Below are positions 27,131 to 37,042 of a stretch of DNA of 64,000 bases, in pieces (positions within the stretch are counted from its first letter, which is position 1; every line of letters starts with the position of its first letter). This stretch comes from Bradyrhizobium amphicarpaeae (lineage in GTDB: Bacteria > Pseudomonadota > Alphaproteobacteria > Rhizobiales > Xanthobacteraceae), in assembly GCF_002266435.3 (NCBI RefSeq), contig NZ_CP029426.2, forward strand, positions 6,478,001-6,542,000, given 5' to 3'. The notes below the pieces were generated by a model, which searched no databases, was not told the origin of the DNA, and saw only the letters and a list, made by a program, of their open reading frames with translations. The position numbers and the translations under genes were made by a program.

Positions 27131-27319
27131 CGGCGCCCCCCACCGAAGCGGCCAGCGCTTCGCAGCTGCGGCAGCGTCGCGCACGATGATTCCGGTAGCC
27201 TCCCTCCGGCCTTTGCCCTAAGCCTCGACGACTTGCCACCCGTTCCGGCAGGCTCGATACTGGCGGCAATGCGGCAAGCCCGAGACACAACGGGCTCAGG
27301 TCAATGAGGGGAGTTTTCC

Positions 27320-29005
27320 ATGGAGCGCATCTGGCTCAAGCAATATCCGCCCGGCGTGCCTTCCGATATCGAGCCGACCCAATACGCATCGCTGGTCGAC
27401 CTTCTTGAAGAGAGCTTCACCAAGTTCGCCGACCGCAAGGCGTTCATCTGCATGGACAAGTCCATCAGCTATCGCGACCTCGACCAGATGTCGGTCGCGC
27501 TCGCCGCCTATTTGCAGGGCCGCGGTCTGCAGCGCGGCGCCCGCATCGCCATCATGATGCCGAACGTGCTGCAATATCCGGTCGCGACCGCTGCCGCGCT
27601 GCGCGCCGGTTTCGCGGTGGTCAACGTCAATCCGCTCTACACCCCGCGCGAGCTCGAGCACCAGCTCAAGGATTCCGGCGCGGAAGCCATCATCGTGCTG
27701 GAGAATTTCGCCCACACCGTCGAGCAGGTGATCGCCAAGACGCAGGTCAAGCACGTCATCGTTGCGGCCATGGGCGATCTGCTCGGCTTCAAGGGCGTGA
27801 TCGTCAATCTCGTCGTCCGCCGCGTCAAGAAGATGGTACCGGCCTGGTCGCTGCCGGGCGCAGTCTCCTTCAACGACGCGCTCTCGGCCGGCCGTGGCAT
27901 GACGTTCAACAAGCCGAAACTCTCGCCGGGCGACGTCGCCTTCCTGCAATACACCGGCGGCACCACCGGTGTCTCCAAGGGCGCCACCCTGCTCCACCGC
28001 AACATCGTCGCCAACGTCCTGCAGAACGACGCATGGCTCCAGCCGGCGCTCGCCGCACCGCCGCATGTCGACCAGCTCATGATCGTCTGCGCGCTGCCGC
28101 TCTATCACATCTTCGCGCTGACGGCCTGCTACTTGCTCGCGGTGCGCGCCGGCGGCTGCAATCTCCTGATCCCCAATCCGCGCGACATCGCCGGCTTCGT
28201 CAAGGAGCTGGCGAAATACCAGGTCAACAGCTTCCCGGCCGTGAACACGCTCTATAACGGCCTGATGCATCATCCCGACTTCAAGAAGCTGGATTTCTCC
28301 AAGCTGAAGATCTCCAACGGCGGCGGCATGGCCGTGCAGCGTCCCGTGGCCGAACAGTGGAAGGCCGTGACGGGCTGCTCGATCGCGGAGGGCTACGGCC
28401 TGTCGGAGACGTCGCCGACGCTGACTTGCAACACCGCGACCAACTCCGAGTTCAACGGCACCATCGGCATTCCCGTGCCGTCGACCTACATCTCGATCCG
28501 CGACGACGATGGCAACGAAGTCCCGCTCGGCCAAGCCGGCGAAATCTGCGCCAAGGGCCCGCAGGTCATGTCGGGCTACTGGAACAGGCCCGAGGAGACC
28601 GCCAAGGTGATGACCGCGGACGGCTATTTCCGCACCGGCGACATCGGCATCATGGACGAGAAGGGCTACACCAAGATCGTCGACCGGAAGAAGGACATGA
28701 TCCTGGTCTCCGGCTTCAACGTCTATCCCAACGAGATCGAGGAAGTGATCGCGAGCCATCCGGGCGTGCTCGAATGCGCCGTGATCGGCATCCCCGATTC
28801 CAAGTCGGGCGAGGCGGTGAAGGCTTTCGTGGTGAAGAAGGACCAAAACCTCACCGCCGACGCGCTGATCAAGTTCTGTCACGAGCAGCTCACCGGCTAC
28901 AAGGTGCCCAAGCACATCGAATTCCGCAGCGACCTGCCCAAGACCAATGTCGGCAAGATCCTGCGACGCGAGCTGCGCGACGAGAAGAAGGCTCAGGCGG
29001 CCTAA
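27320..29005 (+). CDS. fadD: Long-chain fatty-acid-CoA ligase
   Basis: The 561-residue ANL enzyme activates long-chain fatty acids to acyl-CoA for beta-oxidation. It has the P-loop YTGGTTGVSKGA, the adenine motif GYGLSETSP, ribose-binding YFRTGDIG, hinge VDRKKDMILVSGFNVYPNE and catalytic Lys in NVGKILRRELR. Length and motif spelling match FadD of proteobacteria. The ATG follows TGAGGGGAG. A DUF924 gene starts 15 nt downstream and is probably cotranscribed. Confidence 0.92.
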   Translation: MERIWLKQYPPGVPSDIEPTQYASLVDLLEESFTKFADRKAFICMDKSISYRDLDQMSVALAAYLQGRGLQRGARIAIMMPNVLQYPVATAAALRAGFAVVNVNPLYTPRELEHQLKDSGAEAIIVLENFAHTVEQVIAKTQVKHVIVAAMGDLLGFKGVIVNLVVRRVKKMVPAWSLPGAVSFNDALSAGRGMTFNKPKLSPGDVAFLQYTGGTTGVSKGATLLHRNIVANVLQNDAWLQPALAAPPHVDQLMIVCALPLYHIFALTACYLLAVRAGGCNLLIPNPRDIAGFVKELAKYQVNSFPAVNTLYNGLMHHPDFKKLDFSKLKISNGGGMAVQRPVAEQWKAVTGCSIAEGYGLSETSPTLTCNTATNSEFNGTIGIPVPSTYISIRDDDGNEVPLGQAGEICAKGPQVMSGYWNRPEETAKVMTADGYFRTGDIGIMDEKGYTKIVDRKKDMILVSGFNVYPNEIEEVIASHPGVLECAVIGIPDSKSGEAVKAFVVKKDQNLTADALIKFCHEQLTGYKVPKHIEFRSDLPKTNVGKILRRELRDEKKAQAA

Positions 29006-29020
29006 GCGCGTCGCCGGTTC

Positions 29021-29575
29021 ATGACGGGGGTCGGCGATATCGCGCCATCCGGCATTCTCGCCTTCTGGCGCGAGGCCGGCCGGGAGCGCTGGTACAGGCG
29101 CGATGACGCCTTCGACGCTGAGGTCAGGCGCCGCTTTCTCGCGCTCTGGCAGCAGGCGATCGCCGGCGAGCTGGCATCATGGGAAGGCAGCGACGACGGC
29201 GCACTCGCGCTGGTCATCGTGCTCGACCAATTCCCCCGCAACATGTTCCGCGGCACGCCCCGGGCCTTTGCCAGCGATGGCCTGGCACGCGACATCGCCC
29301 GCCGGGCGATCGATCGCGGTGTCGATGCCAGGGTCGATCCGGTCCTGCTCGAATTCCTGTATCTGCCTTTCATGCATTCCGAGCACCTGCCCGACCAGTT
29401 GCATTGCGTGGCGCTGTTTCAGAACACCGAAAACGCCGAAAACCTGAAATACGCCCGGGAGCATGCCGACATCATCCAGCGGTTCGGCCGGTTTCCCCAC
29501 CGCAACCACCTGCTCGGCCGCGACAGCACCGAGGAAGAGCTGGCCTTCCTCGACAAGGGCGGCTTCGCCGGCTGA
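29021..29575 (+). CDS. DUF924-family protein
   Basis: The 184-residue helical protein has the signatures of the TPR-like DUF924 family: ILAFWREAGRERWY at the start, ALALVIVLDQFPRNMFRGTP, LYLPFMHSEHLPDQ, and FGRFPHRNHLLGRDST at the end. The biochemical role of the family is not established. The gene starts 15 nt after fadD and probably belongs to the same transcript; a link to acyl metabolism would be inference from position only. Confidence 0.88.
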   Translation: MTGVGDIAPSGILAFWREAGRERWYRRDDAFDAEVRRRFLALWQQAIAGELASWEGSDDGALALVIVLDQFPRNMFRGTPRAFASDGLARDIARRAIDRGVDARVDPVLLEFLYLPFMHSEHLPDQLHCVALFQNTENAENLKYAREHADIIQRFGRFPHRNHLLGRDSTEEELAFLDKGGFAG

Positions 29576-29683
29576 TGACATCACGACGAAGGAGCCCCAT
29601 CCTCACCGCTTCGACCGCCGGCAATATTGTGCAGGCCCGCCGCACGGTCTAATAAGCGGGGATCGATATCCAGGGAGACGACA

Positions 29684-30169
29684 ATGGCGATCCAGACTGG
29701 CGACAAGCTGCCCGAGGCGAAATTCCGCGTGATGACGGCGGAAGGTCCGCAGGTGAAGACCACCGACGATATCTTCAAGGGCAAGAAGGTGGCGCTGTTC
29801 GCGGTGCCCGGCGCCTACACCGGCACCTGCCACAAGATGCATCTGCCGAGCATCTTCCTCAACGCCTACGCCCTGAAGGACAAGGGCGTCGACAGCATCG
29901 CCATCGTCTCCGTCAACGACGCCTTCGTCATGAACGCCTGGAAGCGTGACACTGACCAGCGCGACGAGGCCATCTTCCTCGCCGACGGCAACGCCGATTT
30001 CACCAAGGCGATCGGCATGGAGCTCGACGCCTCCGCCAACGGCCTCGGCATTCGCTCCAAGCGCTATTCGATGCTGGTCGAGGACGGCGTGGTCAAGAAG
30101 CTGAACCTCGAAGCGATGCCCGGCAAGGTCGAAGTCTCCGGCGGCGATACGCTGCTCGGGCAGCTCTGA
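29684..30169 (+). CDS. Peroxiredoxin, Prx5/AhpC-TSA type
   Basis: The 161-residue protein from MAIQTGDKL reduces hydroperoxides with a thiol donor. The peroxidatic Cys49 lies in PGAYTGTCH, matching the PGA(F/Y)T..C motif of Prx5, and the partner Thr/Arg surroundings are present. The family's 'GxDExANGLGIRSKRYSM'-like end (ASANGLGIRSKRYSMLVED) is recognisable. No resolving Cys is seen in the usual place, so it is probably a 1-Cys enzyme or uses glutathione/thioredoxin. The strong CAGGGAG supports this start over the upstream ATG at 29627. Confidence 0.92.
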   Translation: MAIQTGDKLPEAKFRVMTAEGPQVKTTDDIFKGKKVALFAVPGAYTGTCHKMHLPSIFLNAYALKDKGVDSIAIVSVNDAFVMNAWKRDTDQRDEAIFLADGNADFTKAIGMELDASANGLGIRSKRYSMLVEDGVVKKLNLEAMPGKVEVSGGDTLLGQL

Positions 30170-30185
30170 GCTACGACAAAAGTGC

Positions 30186-30275
30186 CGTAGGGTGGGCAAA
30201 GGCGCGCTAGCGCCGTGCCCACCAACTTACTCTCTTGAGAAGACGGTGGGCACGCTTCGCTTTGCCCACCCTACG
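30186..30275. repeat. Palindromic repeat, family C
   Basis: Perfect 16-bp inverted arms (CGTAGGGTGGGCAAAG / CTTTGCCCACCCTACG) bound the element, with a second inner pair (GCCGTGCCCACC / GGTGGGCAC). It fills the gap between the convergent peroxiredoxin and rnhA genes. Confidence 0.85.
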
Positions 30276-30304
30276 AAACCTGAGAGCGGAGCGCCGGCAG
30301 AGCC

Positions 30305-30769
30305 CTACTCTCCCACCCGCTGCTGCAACCTTGCCTTCACGATCCCGTCCCGCGCGAGCTGATCCGCGCGTTCGTTCTCGGGGTGACCGGCGTGGCCCTT
30401 GACCCAATGCCAGCGTACCTCATGCGGCTTCAGCGCGGCGTCCAGGCGCTGCCACAGCTCGACATTCTTCACCGGCTTCTTGTCGGCGGTGCGCCAGCCG
30501 TTGCGCTTCCAGCCATGAATCCAGCCGGTGATGCCCTGCCGGACATACTGGCTGTCGGTGTAGAGATCGACCGTGCACGGCTTCTTCAGCGCTTCCAGCG
30601 CGGAGATCGCCGCCATCAGCTCCATCTGGTTGTTGGTGGTGTGGCGCTCGCCGCCGTTCAGCTCTTTTTCCGTGTCGCCGAACTTGAGGATCGCACCCCA
30701 GCCGCCCGGCCCGGGATTTCCCGAGCAGGCGCCATCGGTATAGATCGTGACATTGGGAAGCTCGCTCAC
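30305..30769 (-). CDS. rnhA: Ribonuclease HI
   Basis: The 154-residue enzyme cleaves RNA in RNA-DNA hybrids. The active-site acidic residues are in [36 protein letters not shown] and [10 protein letters not shown], and the length matches RNase HI. The GTG start overlaps the thrB stop by 4 nt (GTGA), so the two are translationally coupled. The longer open frame upstream to 31054 lies inside thrB and is not coding. It ends the ispH-thrB-rnhA operon. Confidence 0.95.
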   Translation of the reverse strand: MSELPNVTIYTDGACSGNPGPGGWGAILKFGDTEKELNGGERHTTNNQMELMAAISALEALKKPCTVDLYTDSQYVRQGITGWIHGWKRNGWRTADKKPVKNVELWQRLDAALKPHEVRWHWVKGHAGHPENERADQLARDGIVKARLQQRVGE

Positions 30770-31749
30770 GCCACCAGCCCCGACGGCATCAGCCCATAAT
30801 CGCGTACGCTCGTCACGCTCTGGTGGAAGCGCAGCTTGCGGACATATTCCAGCGGATCCTTCGGCTTGACCAGCGCGCCCTCGGGCACGTTGAGCCAGTC
30901 GACCAGCCGCGTCAGCAGGAAGCGGATTGCAGCACCGCGCGCCAGCAGCGGCAGCGCAGCCTCTTCGGCGTCGGAGAGCTTTCGTACGCGGCCATAGGCG
31001 TTGAGGAAGGCGCGCGCCTTGGTGACGTTGAAGGAATGATCCGGCTCGAAGCACCAGGCGTTGAGGCAGATCGCGACGTCATAGGCCAGCATGTCGTTGC
31101 AGGCGAAGGTGAAGTCGATGATCCCGGATAGCTGGTCGCCGAGGAAGAAGACGTTGTCGTTGAAGAGGTCGGCGTGGATCACGCCCTCCGGCAGGTTGCC
31201 CGGCCAGATCCCGCCCGAGAGATAGTCGAGCTCCTGGCCAAGAAACGCGCGCAGGCCCGGCTGCACCTCGTCGGCACGATTTGACGCCGCATCGAACAGC
31301 GGCCGCCAGCCCGAGACCGACAGCGCATTGGCGCGTCTGATCGCAAAATTCGCGCCGGCCAGATGCATCTTCGCCAGCGCCCCGCCGACCCCGGCGCAAT
31401 GGGCCACGTTCGGCTTGCGCGGCCACATGCCTTCGAGAAAGGTGATGATCGCCGCGGGACGTCCCGACAGCTCGCGCAACGCCTCGCCGTCCCGTCCCTT
31501 CACCGGCAGCGGGCAGTTGATGCCGTGCTCGGAAAGATGCGTCATCAGCGCAAGGAAGAACGGCAGATCGTTCTTGGCCACCCGCTTCTCGTAGAGCGTG
31601 AGGATGAACGACCCCTGGCTGGTATGCAGCAGGAAGTTGGTGTTCTCGACGCCCTCGGCGATGCCCTTGTAGGAGAGCAATTCGCCGAGATCATATTGCT
31701 TCAGGAAATCCGCAAGCTCGTCGGCGGCAACGTCGGTGTAGACCGCCAT
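30766..31749 (-). CDS. thrB: Homoserine kinase (APH-fold)
   Basis: The 327-residue protein is the aminoglycoside-phosphotransferase-fold homoserine kinase of alphaproteobacteria; it makes O-phosphohomoserine in threonine synthesis. The start [20 protein letters not shown], the nucleotide lobe [15 protein letters not shown], catalytic loop [13 protein letters not shown] and metal-binding [14 protein letters not shown] are clear. It sits 6 nt after ispH and overlaps rnhA by 4 nt, giving one transcript. This arrangement is common in rhizobial genomes. Confidence 0.95.
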   Translation of the reverse strand: MAVYTDVAADELADFLKQYDLGELLSYKGIAEGVENTNFLLHTSQGSFILTLYEKRVAKNDLPFFLALMTHLSEHGINCPLPVKGRDGEALRELSGRPAAIITFLEGMWPRKPNVAHCAGVGGALAKMHLAGANFAIRRANALSVSGWRPLFDAASNRADEVQPGLRAFLGQELDYLSGGIWPGNLPEGVIHADLFNDNVFFLGDQLSGIIDFTFACNDMLAYDVAICLNAWCFEPDHSFNVTKARAFLNAYGRVRKLSDAEEAALPLLARGAAIRFLLTRLVDWLNVPEGALVKPKDPLEYVRKLRFHQSVTSVRDYGLMPSGLVA

Positions 31750-31755
31750 AAAAGT

Positions 31756-32724
31756 CTACTCGGCGGCGGCTTCGGGGCGCACCTGACGCGGCAGCGGGAA
31801 GAACTCGTTCTCCTCCGCGGCCGAGACTGTCTCCACATGCAGCGTGTAGCGCTCGGCAAAGGCGTCCATGATCTCCTCGACGATCACTTCCGGCGCGGAT
31901 GCGCCCGCGGTGATGCCGAGGCTCTTGATGTTGGCGAACCGGTCCCAGTCGAGATCGGTGGCGCGCTGCGCCAGCACGGCGATGCCGCAGCCCTCGCGCT
32001 CGGCGACCTCGCGCAGGCGCTGCGAGTTCGACGAATTGGGCGCACCGACGACGATGAGCGCGTCGACCACCGGCGCCACCTTCTTCACCGCGAGCTGGCG
32101 GTTGGTGGTGGCGTAGCAGATGTCTTCCTTGTGCGGCCCGTTGATGTTCGGGAAGCGCTCCTTGAGCAGGGCCACGATCTCCGCGGTGTCGTCGATCGAC
32201 AGCGTGGTCTGGGTCACGAAGGCGAGGTTGTTGGGGTCCTTCGGGGAGATGGTCTTGGCGTCCTCGGCGGTCTCGATCAGGGTCACGGCGCCGGTCGGAA
32301 GCTGGCCGAGCGTGCCGACCACCTCGGGGTGATGGGAGTGGCCGATCAGGAAGATCTCGCGGCCGCGCTTGAAGTGGATCGCGGCCTCGCGATGCACCTT
32401 GGTCACCAGCGGGCAGGTCGCATCCAGCGAGAACAGGTTGCGGGACTGGGCGTCGGCCGGAACCGATTTCGGCACGCCGTGGGCCGAGAACACCACCGGC
32501 GCGGAGGTGTTTTCCGGGATTTCGGCGAGTTCCTCGACGAAGATCGCTCCCTTTTTCTTCAACCCGTCGACGACATATTTGTTGTGCACAATCTCATGGC
32601 GAACATAGACGGGCGCGCCGTACTTATCGAGCGCCCGTTCCACGGTGTCGATCGCCCGGACCACCCCGGCGCAGAAGCCGCGGGGAGAACAAAGCACGAT
32701 CTTGAGGTCTGGTTTGGCTGACAT
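31756..32724 (-). CDS. ispH: 4-hydroxy-3-methylbut-2-enyl diphosphate reductase
   Basis: The 322-residue iron-sulfur enzyme makes IPP and DMAPP at the last step of the MEP isoprenoid pathway. The three cluster Cys are in [17 protein letters not shown] and [10 protein letters not shown]. Substrate-binding [14 protein letters not shown] and the [11 protein letters not shown] loop are present. I start at MSAKPDLK; an upstream Met adds 8 residues. It is the first gene of the ispH-thrB-rnhA operon, and is divergent from the DUF1013 gene. Confidence 0.95.
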   Translation of the reverse strand: MSAKPDLKIVLCSPRGFCAGVVRAIDTVERALDKYGAPVYVRHEIVHNKYVVDGLKKKGAIFVEELAEIPENTSAPVVFSAHGVPKSVPADAQSRNLFSLDATCPLVTKVHREAAIHFKRGREIFLIGHSHHPEVVGTLGQLPTGAVTLIETAEDAKTISPKDPNNLAFVTQTTLSIDDTAEIVALLKERFPNINGPHKEDICYATTNRQLAVKKVAPVVDALIVVGAPNSSNSQRLREVAEREGCGIAVLAQRATDLDWDRFANIKSLGITAGASAPEVIVEEIMDAFAERYTLHVETVSAAEENEFFPLPRQVRPEAAAE

Positions 32725-32860
32725 TGAGCGATCTCGGGACCGAATCACCTCGCCAAATGGGCGGGAAGCGGTCGATGGATGGAATAGGGCTTAGGTACGG
32801 GCTTACAGGGAATTGGGCCCCCTTTCGGGCGCTGTCAAGGCACTATCTATAGCAGAACCA

Positions 32861-32890
32861 TTGCGTGGCTACCCCCTCCCGGCTTATATA
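32861..32890 (+). promoter_or_regulatory. Possible sigma-70 promoter of the DUF1013 gene
   Basis: TTGCGT (32861-32866), a 17-nt spacer and TTATAT (32884-32889) lie about 80 nt before the start codon. Both elements are imperfect, and the choice is made by eye. Confidence 0.3.
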
Positions 32891-32967
32891 GCCCGAATTC
32901 CCAGTCATCGCTGATGACCACCGGCTTCGCCTCCAAAGGGGTGGGCGAAGCACAAAGGAGATTTGCC

Positions 32968-33660
32968 ATGAGCAACGCACCGCTGATGCCCAAGGCGACC
33001 GCCGTCTGGCTGCTCGACAACACCGCGCTGACCTTCGACCAGGTCGCCGATTTCACCAAGATGCATCCCCTCGAGGTGCGCGCGATCGCCGACGGCGATG
33101 CTGCCCAGGGCATCAAGGGCATGGATCCCCTCTCCAACGGCCAGCTGACCCGCGAGGAGATCGAGAAGGGCGAGAAGAATCCGGATTATCGGCTCCGCCT
33201 GCAGGAGAGCAAGGTGGTGCTGCCGCCCCAGCCCAAGCGCAAGGGCCCGCGCTACACCCCGGTCTCGCGCCGCCATGAGCGTCCGAGCGCCATCCTCTGG
33301 CTGCTGCGCAACCATGCCGAGCTCAAGGACGCCCAGATCATGCGCCTGGTCGGCACCACCAAGAGCACCATCGCGAGCGTGCGGGACCGGACCCACTGGA
33401 ACACCTCCCAGCTGACCCCGATCGACCCCGTTACCCTCGGTCTCTGCTCGCAGATCGAGCTCGATTTCGAGGTGGCGCGCGCCGCCAAGGAGAAGCCGAT
33501 CGACGCAGCCTATGGCGGCGCCACCCTGCTGCCGGCGTCCGAGACCACCAAGAAGGACGAATTCGAGCCGGCCGAGCGATCGAGCGACGACCTCAACCTC
33601 GACGCCGTGTTCGCCAAGCTGAAGACGCTCGGCGGCAAGAAGCAGGACGAGGAGGAGTAA
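32968..33660 (+). CDS. DUF1013-family transcriptional regulator (TrcR-like)
   Basis: The 230-residue protein starts at MSNAPLMPKATAVWLLDNTAL with AAAGGAG upstream. It matches the alphaproteobacterial DUF1013 family, whose members are annotated as cell-cycle regulators of the TrcR type. Two helix-turn-helix-like segments are visible: LTFDQVADFTKMHPLEVRAI and AQIMRLVGTTKSTIASVRD. A conserved RRHERPSAILWLLRNHAEL lies between them, and the C-terminal tail is acidic (KKQDEEE). It is followed by a strong terminator. Confidence 0.87.
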   Translation: MSNAPLMPKATAVWLLDNTALTFDQVADFTKMHPLEVRAIADGDAAQGIKGMDPLSNGQLTREEIEKGEKNPDYRLRLQESKVVLPPQPKRKGPRYTPVSRRHERPSAILWLLRNHAELKDAQIMRLVGTTKSTIASVRDRTHWNTSQLTPIDPVTLGLCSQIELDFEVARAAKEKPIDAAYGGATLLPASETTKKDEFEPAERSSDDLNLDAVFAKLKTLGGKKQDEEE

Positions 33661-33690
33661 GACGCTCCTCTCTTTCGTCATCGAAACGCA

Positions 33691-33717
33691 AAACGCGGCG
33701 GGAAACCCGCCGCGTTT
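33691..33717. terminator. Rho-independent terminator after the DUF1013 gene
   Basis: A perfect 12-bp stem (33691-33702 with 33706-33717) closes an AAA loop and is followed by TTTTTG. The A-rich start of the left arm makes it partly bidirectional. Confidence 0.9.
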
Positions 33718-33745
33718 TTGTTTTGTGTCGCCCACCCTCGGTGGT

Positions 33746-33768
33746 CGTCCCCCGCGAGCGCGGGGACG
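33746..33768. repeat. Short palindrome between convergent genes
   Basis: CGTCCCCCGCG and CGCGGGGACG form an inverted pair around AG. This short element type is frequent in Bradyrhizobium intergenic DNA. Confidence 0.5.
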
Positions 33769-33812
33769 CCATCGGGATGTGTCGCGGCGACAATGCCTCC
33801 TTTTGGACCCGC

Positions 33813-34559
33813 TCAGAACTTGTACGTCACGCCCGCGCCGACCAGCCACGGATCGATATGGGCAGTGCCGGTGACCGGCAGGCCGGAGACGGTCGCGCTG
33901 TAATCCGGACGCAGCCAGAGCTTCTTGACGTCGACGTTGAGACCCCAATGCCGGTCGATCATGTAGTCGAAGCCGAACTGCACGGCGCCGCCCCAGGCGT
34001 TGCTGACATGCAAATTGGTGGTGGTGGCGACGATCGCGGGCGGACCGACGATTGCGGCAGGCGTGTTGGCCGCGGAATTGTTGAAGAACACGGTGTAGTT
34101 CACGCCGGCGCCGACATACGGCTTGAACGCGCCGAACTGGTCGAAGTGATATTGCAGCGTCAGCGTCGGCGGCAGCAGCGTGGTCTTGCCGATCGGCAGG
34201 TTCGCGAGCGAGCCGGTGCCGCTGATCGAGTGCCGGGTTACGCCGAGGATCAGTTCGGCCGCGATGTTCTTGGTGAAGAAGTAGCTGATGTCGAGCTCGG
34301 GGACGACCTGGTCGCTGATCGAGAGGCTGGAATTCGGCGACGACAGCGAGGGCACGCCCGCGACATTGACGGTCGAGCCGCCGCCATCGGGCAGCACGCC
34401 GAGCACGCGCAGACGCACCATCCACGGATTGAACGCCTCCACCGGCGGCGGCGCCTTCTTGTAAACCGGCAAATCGGCAGCTTGCACTGATGCAAAAGTG
34501 CCCGCGAGCATCGCGCCGACCGTCGCAAGCCGCGCCAGGTTTCTTGTCGTTCTCTGCAT
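33813..34559 (-). CDS. OmpW-family outer-membrane protein
   Basis: From MQRTTRNLARL the product is 248 residues with a signal peptide (LAGTFASVQA/ADLP). The mature part is an eight-strand beta-barrel of the OmpW family: NPWMVRLRVLGVLPD at the start, SDQVVPELDISYFFTKNIAAEL, LTLQYHF and a terminal Phe (VGAGVTYKF) for outer-membrane assembly. OmpW barrels pass small hydrophobic molecules. The following palindrome and terminator separate it from the DUF1013 gene. Confidence 0.88.
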   Translation of the reverse strand: MQRTTRNLARLATVGAMLAGTFASVQAADLPVYKKAPPPVEAFNPWMVRLRVLGVLPDGGGSTVNVAGVPSLSSPNSSLSISDQVVPELDISYFFTKNIAAELILGVTRHSISGTGSLANLPIGKTTLLPPTLTLQYHFDQFGAFKPYVGAGVNYTVFFNNSAANTPAAIVGPPAIVATTTNLHVSNAWGGAVQFGFDYMIDRHWGLNVDVKKLWLRPDYSATVSGLPVTGTAHIDPWLVGAGVTYKF

Positions 34560-34740
34560 TGTAGTCCCCTTCAGCCATCTTCCGCGCGTCGATGCGCGAT
34601 ATGAGCGTCTGAGCAGAAAGGGGGCGCTGGAGGATTTGATGCCGATCAAATCGGGCGAAACGCGCCACGATTTGGCCGCAGCGTTGCAGATCTGTCACGA
34701 CCAATGTGCGTGAAGATGCCGGATGATACCGCGTCCGATA

Positions 34741-35007
34741 TCAGGGCCGATCGGGATGGTTCAGCATGTATTCGCCGAGGTCGCGCTGGCGGCGGTCGGC
34801 ACGGGCGGTGGCGGCGTTGCGCTGGACGTCGCGGTCCTTGCGGCAGGCCACGTATTCCGGCGAGCCCTGCGCATTGCCCCGGCTCAGGCAGACCGCATCG
34901 TCATCGTCGCCGCCCACCGCCACCGGCGTCTGGTAGCGCGCGGAGCAGGCGGAGAGAGCGATGGCGAGCAGGGGGATGGCCCCGTACTGCGCGAGCTTGG
35001 CTAACAT
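34741..35007 (-). CDS. Small lipoprotein
   Basis: The 88-residue product has a type II signal peptide with lipobox LSAC (IPLLAIALSAC/S), so it should be lipid-anchored. The mature part has an acidic patch (GGDDDDAV), two further Cys (AVCLSRG, YVACRKD) and a basic region (RADRRQRDL). No known domain is recognised. It is transcribed on the same strand as prpE but upstream of OmpW. A family A repeat lies just upstream. Confidence 0.72.
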   Translation of the reverse strand: MLAKLAQYGAIPLLAIALSACSARYQTPVAVGGDDDDAVCLSRGNAQGSPEYVACRKDRDVQRNAATARADRRQRDLGEYMLNHPDRP

Positions 35008-35026
35008 GGATCAGTCCTATCTCGTC

Positions 35027-35116
35027 CGTCATTGCCGGGCTTGACCCGGCAATCCATCGAAATCAAGGCAATTGATTGCTCATTGATGGGTGCCCGGGTC
35101 AAGCCCGGGCACGACG
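35027..35116. repeat. Interspersed palindromic repeat, family A copy 2
   Basis: Arms CGTCATTGCCGGGCTTGACC and a near complement GGTCAAGCCCGGGCACGACG, with an inner ATCCATC / GATGGGT pair, bound this element. It lies between prpE and the small lipoprotein gene. Confidence 0.8.
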
Positions 35117-35131
35117 ACAGCGGAGCCGGCC

Positions 35132-37042
35132 TCATACCCGCCCCTTCAACGCCTCCCCGATTTCGTCGAGCGTCTTGGGATCCTCGATCGTCGCCGGCAT
35201 GGTCCAGCTATCGCCGTCGGCGATCTTCTTGATGGTCCCACGCAAGATCTTTCCGGAGCGCGTCTTGGGCAGGCGGCCGACGGTGATGGCGAGCTTGAAG
35301 GCCGCGACCGGGCCGAGCTTGTCGCGCACTAGCGCGATGATCTCCTTCTCGATCTCGGCGGGCGCACGCTTCACGCCGGTCTTGAGCACCAGGAAGCCGC
35401 AGGGCACTTCGCCCTTGATCGCGTCCTTGACGCCGAGCACCGCGCATTCGGCGACGTCGGGATGCGAGGCCAGGATCTCCTCCATGCCGCCGGTGGAGAG
35501 CCGATGGCCGGCGACGTTGATGATGTCGTCGGTGCGGCCCATGACGAAGACATAGCCGTCCTCGTCCTTGTAGCCGGCATCGGAGGTTTTGTAGTAGCCG
35601 GGAAATTCGCTGAGATAAGCTTCCCTGAAGCGATCGTCCTGATTCCACAGCGTCGGCAGGCAGCCCGGCGGCATCGGCAGCTTGATGACGATCGAGCCCA
35701 TGGTGTTGGGTCCCACCGGCTTTGCCGCTTCGTCGACCACGTCGACCTGGTAGCCCGGCATCGGCACCGTCGGCGAGCCATGCTTCACCGGCAGCATGCC
35801 GAGCCCGACCGGGTTGCCGGCGATGCACCAGCCGGTCTCGGTCTGCCACCAATGGTCGATCACCGGCACCTTCAGCTGCTGTTCCGCCCATTCGACGGTC
35901 GGCGGATCGGCCCGCTCGCCGGCGAGGAACAAGGTGCGGAATTTCGACAGGTCGTATTGCCGGATGAACTTTCCTTCCGGATCGTCTTTCCGGATCGCGC
36001 GGAACGCGGTCGGCGCGGTGAAGAAAGCGATCGCCTTGTGCTCGGCGATCACGCGCCAGAACGCACCGGCATCGGGCGTGCCGACCGGCTTGCCCTCGTA
36101 CATGATCGTCGTCGCGCCGTGCAGCAGCGGGCCGTAGACGATGTAGCTGTGGCCGACCACCCAGCCGATGTCGGAACCGCACCACCACACCTCGCCGGGC
36201 TTGACGCCATAGAGGTTGAACATCGACCATTTCACCGCGACGAGATGGCCGCCATTGTCGCGCACGACGCCCTTCGGAATGCCCGTGGTGCCCGAGGTGT
36301 AGAGGATGTAGAGCGGATCGGTAGCGGCGACGGGTACGCAAGCGGCCTTCTTGCCGTCGTTCATCGCCTTGCGGCGCAGGCTCGCCCAATCGTAGTCCCG
36401 GCCCGGGGTCATGTCGCAAGTGAGCTGCGGACGCTGCAGCACGATGCAGGCCTTCGGCTTGCTGCCGGCAAGCCTGATCGCCTCGTCGAGCAGCGGCTTG
36501 TACTGCACGATGCGGCCGGGCTCGATGCCGCAGCTTGCCGAGAGGATGAGTTTCGGCTGAGCGTCGTCGATGCGGGTGGCGAGCTCCTTCGCCGCAAAGC
36601 CGCCGAACACCACGGAGTGCACCGCACCGACGCGCGCGCAGGCGAGCATCGCGACCACGGCCTCCGGCACCATCGGCATATAGAGGATGACGCGATCGCC
36701 CTTGGCGACACCGAAATCCTGCATGATGGCGCCAAGCGCCTGCACCTCGTGCAGCAATTCGGCATAGGTGAGTCTGGTGACGCTGCCCGCCAGCGGCGAA
36801 TCATGGATCAGCGCGACCTGGTCGGCACGGCCGCCTTCGACATGGCGATCGAGCGCGTTGTGGCAGGTATTGACGACACCGCCGACGTACCAGCGGCCGT
36901 AGGTCCCCTGCGAGGGATCGAAGATCGTCTTCGGCGGCTCGATCCAGTCGATCTCCTTCGCCGCCTCGGCCCAGAAGCCCTCGGGATCGGCCAGCGAGCG
37001 CGCATGGACTTCGTGATAACGACTTTTACCGTCGGCGTTCAT
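35132..37042 (-). CDS. prpE: Propionyl-CoA synthetase
   Basis: The 636-residue ANL enzyme activates propionate (or another short acid) to the CoA ester. It has P-loop YTSGTTGIPKGVV, DHWWQTETGWCI, a YKTSDAGYKDEDGY ribose/hinge region, GRTDDIINVAGHRLSTGG and the catalytic Lys in TRSGKILRGTIKK. Start RYHEVHARSLADPEGFWAEA and the ending fit PrpE better than acetyl-CoA synthetase, though both share motifs. The ATG follows GGGACGGGAG. It is monocistronic; no methylcitrate or methylmalonyl genes are next to it. Confidence 0.88.
   Translation of the reverse strand: MNADGKSRYHEVHARSLADPEGFWAEAAKEIDWIEPPKTIFDPSQGTYGRWYVGGVVNTCHNALDRHVEGGRADQVALIHDSPLAGSVTRLTYAELLHEVQALGAIMQDFGVAKGDRVILYMPMVPEAVVAMLACARVGAVHSVVFGGFAAKELATRIDDAQPKLILSASCGIEPGRIVQYKPLLDEAIRLAGSKPKACIVLQRPQLTCDMTPGRDYDWASLRRKAMNDGKKAACVPVAATDPLYILYTSGTTGIPKGVVRDNGGHLVAVKWSMFNLYGVKPGEVWWCGSDIGWVVGHSYIVYGPLLHGATTIMYEGKPVGTPDAGAFWRVIAEHKAIAFFTAPTAFRAIRKDDPEGKFIRQYDLSKFRTLFLAGERADPPTVEWAEQQLKVPVIDHWWQTETGWCIAGNPVGLGMLPVKHGSPTVPMPGYQVDVVDEAAKPVGPNTMGSIVIKLPMPPGCLPTLWNQDDRFREAYLSEFPGYYKTSDAGYKDEDGYVFVMGRTDDIINVAGHRLSTGGMEEILASHPDVAECAVLGVKDAIKGEVPCGFLVLKTGVKRAPAEIEKEIIALVRDKLGPVAAFKLAITVGRLPKTRSGKILRGTIKKIADGDSWTMPATIEDPKTLDEIGEALKGRV

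Noticed and set aside
30770..31054. Longer reading frame upstream of rnhA
   Set aside because: It lies entirely inside thrB in another frame and has no RNase H residues before the GTG at 30769.
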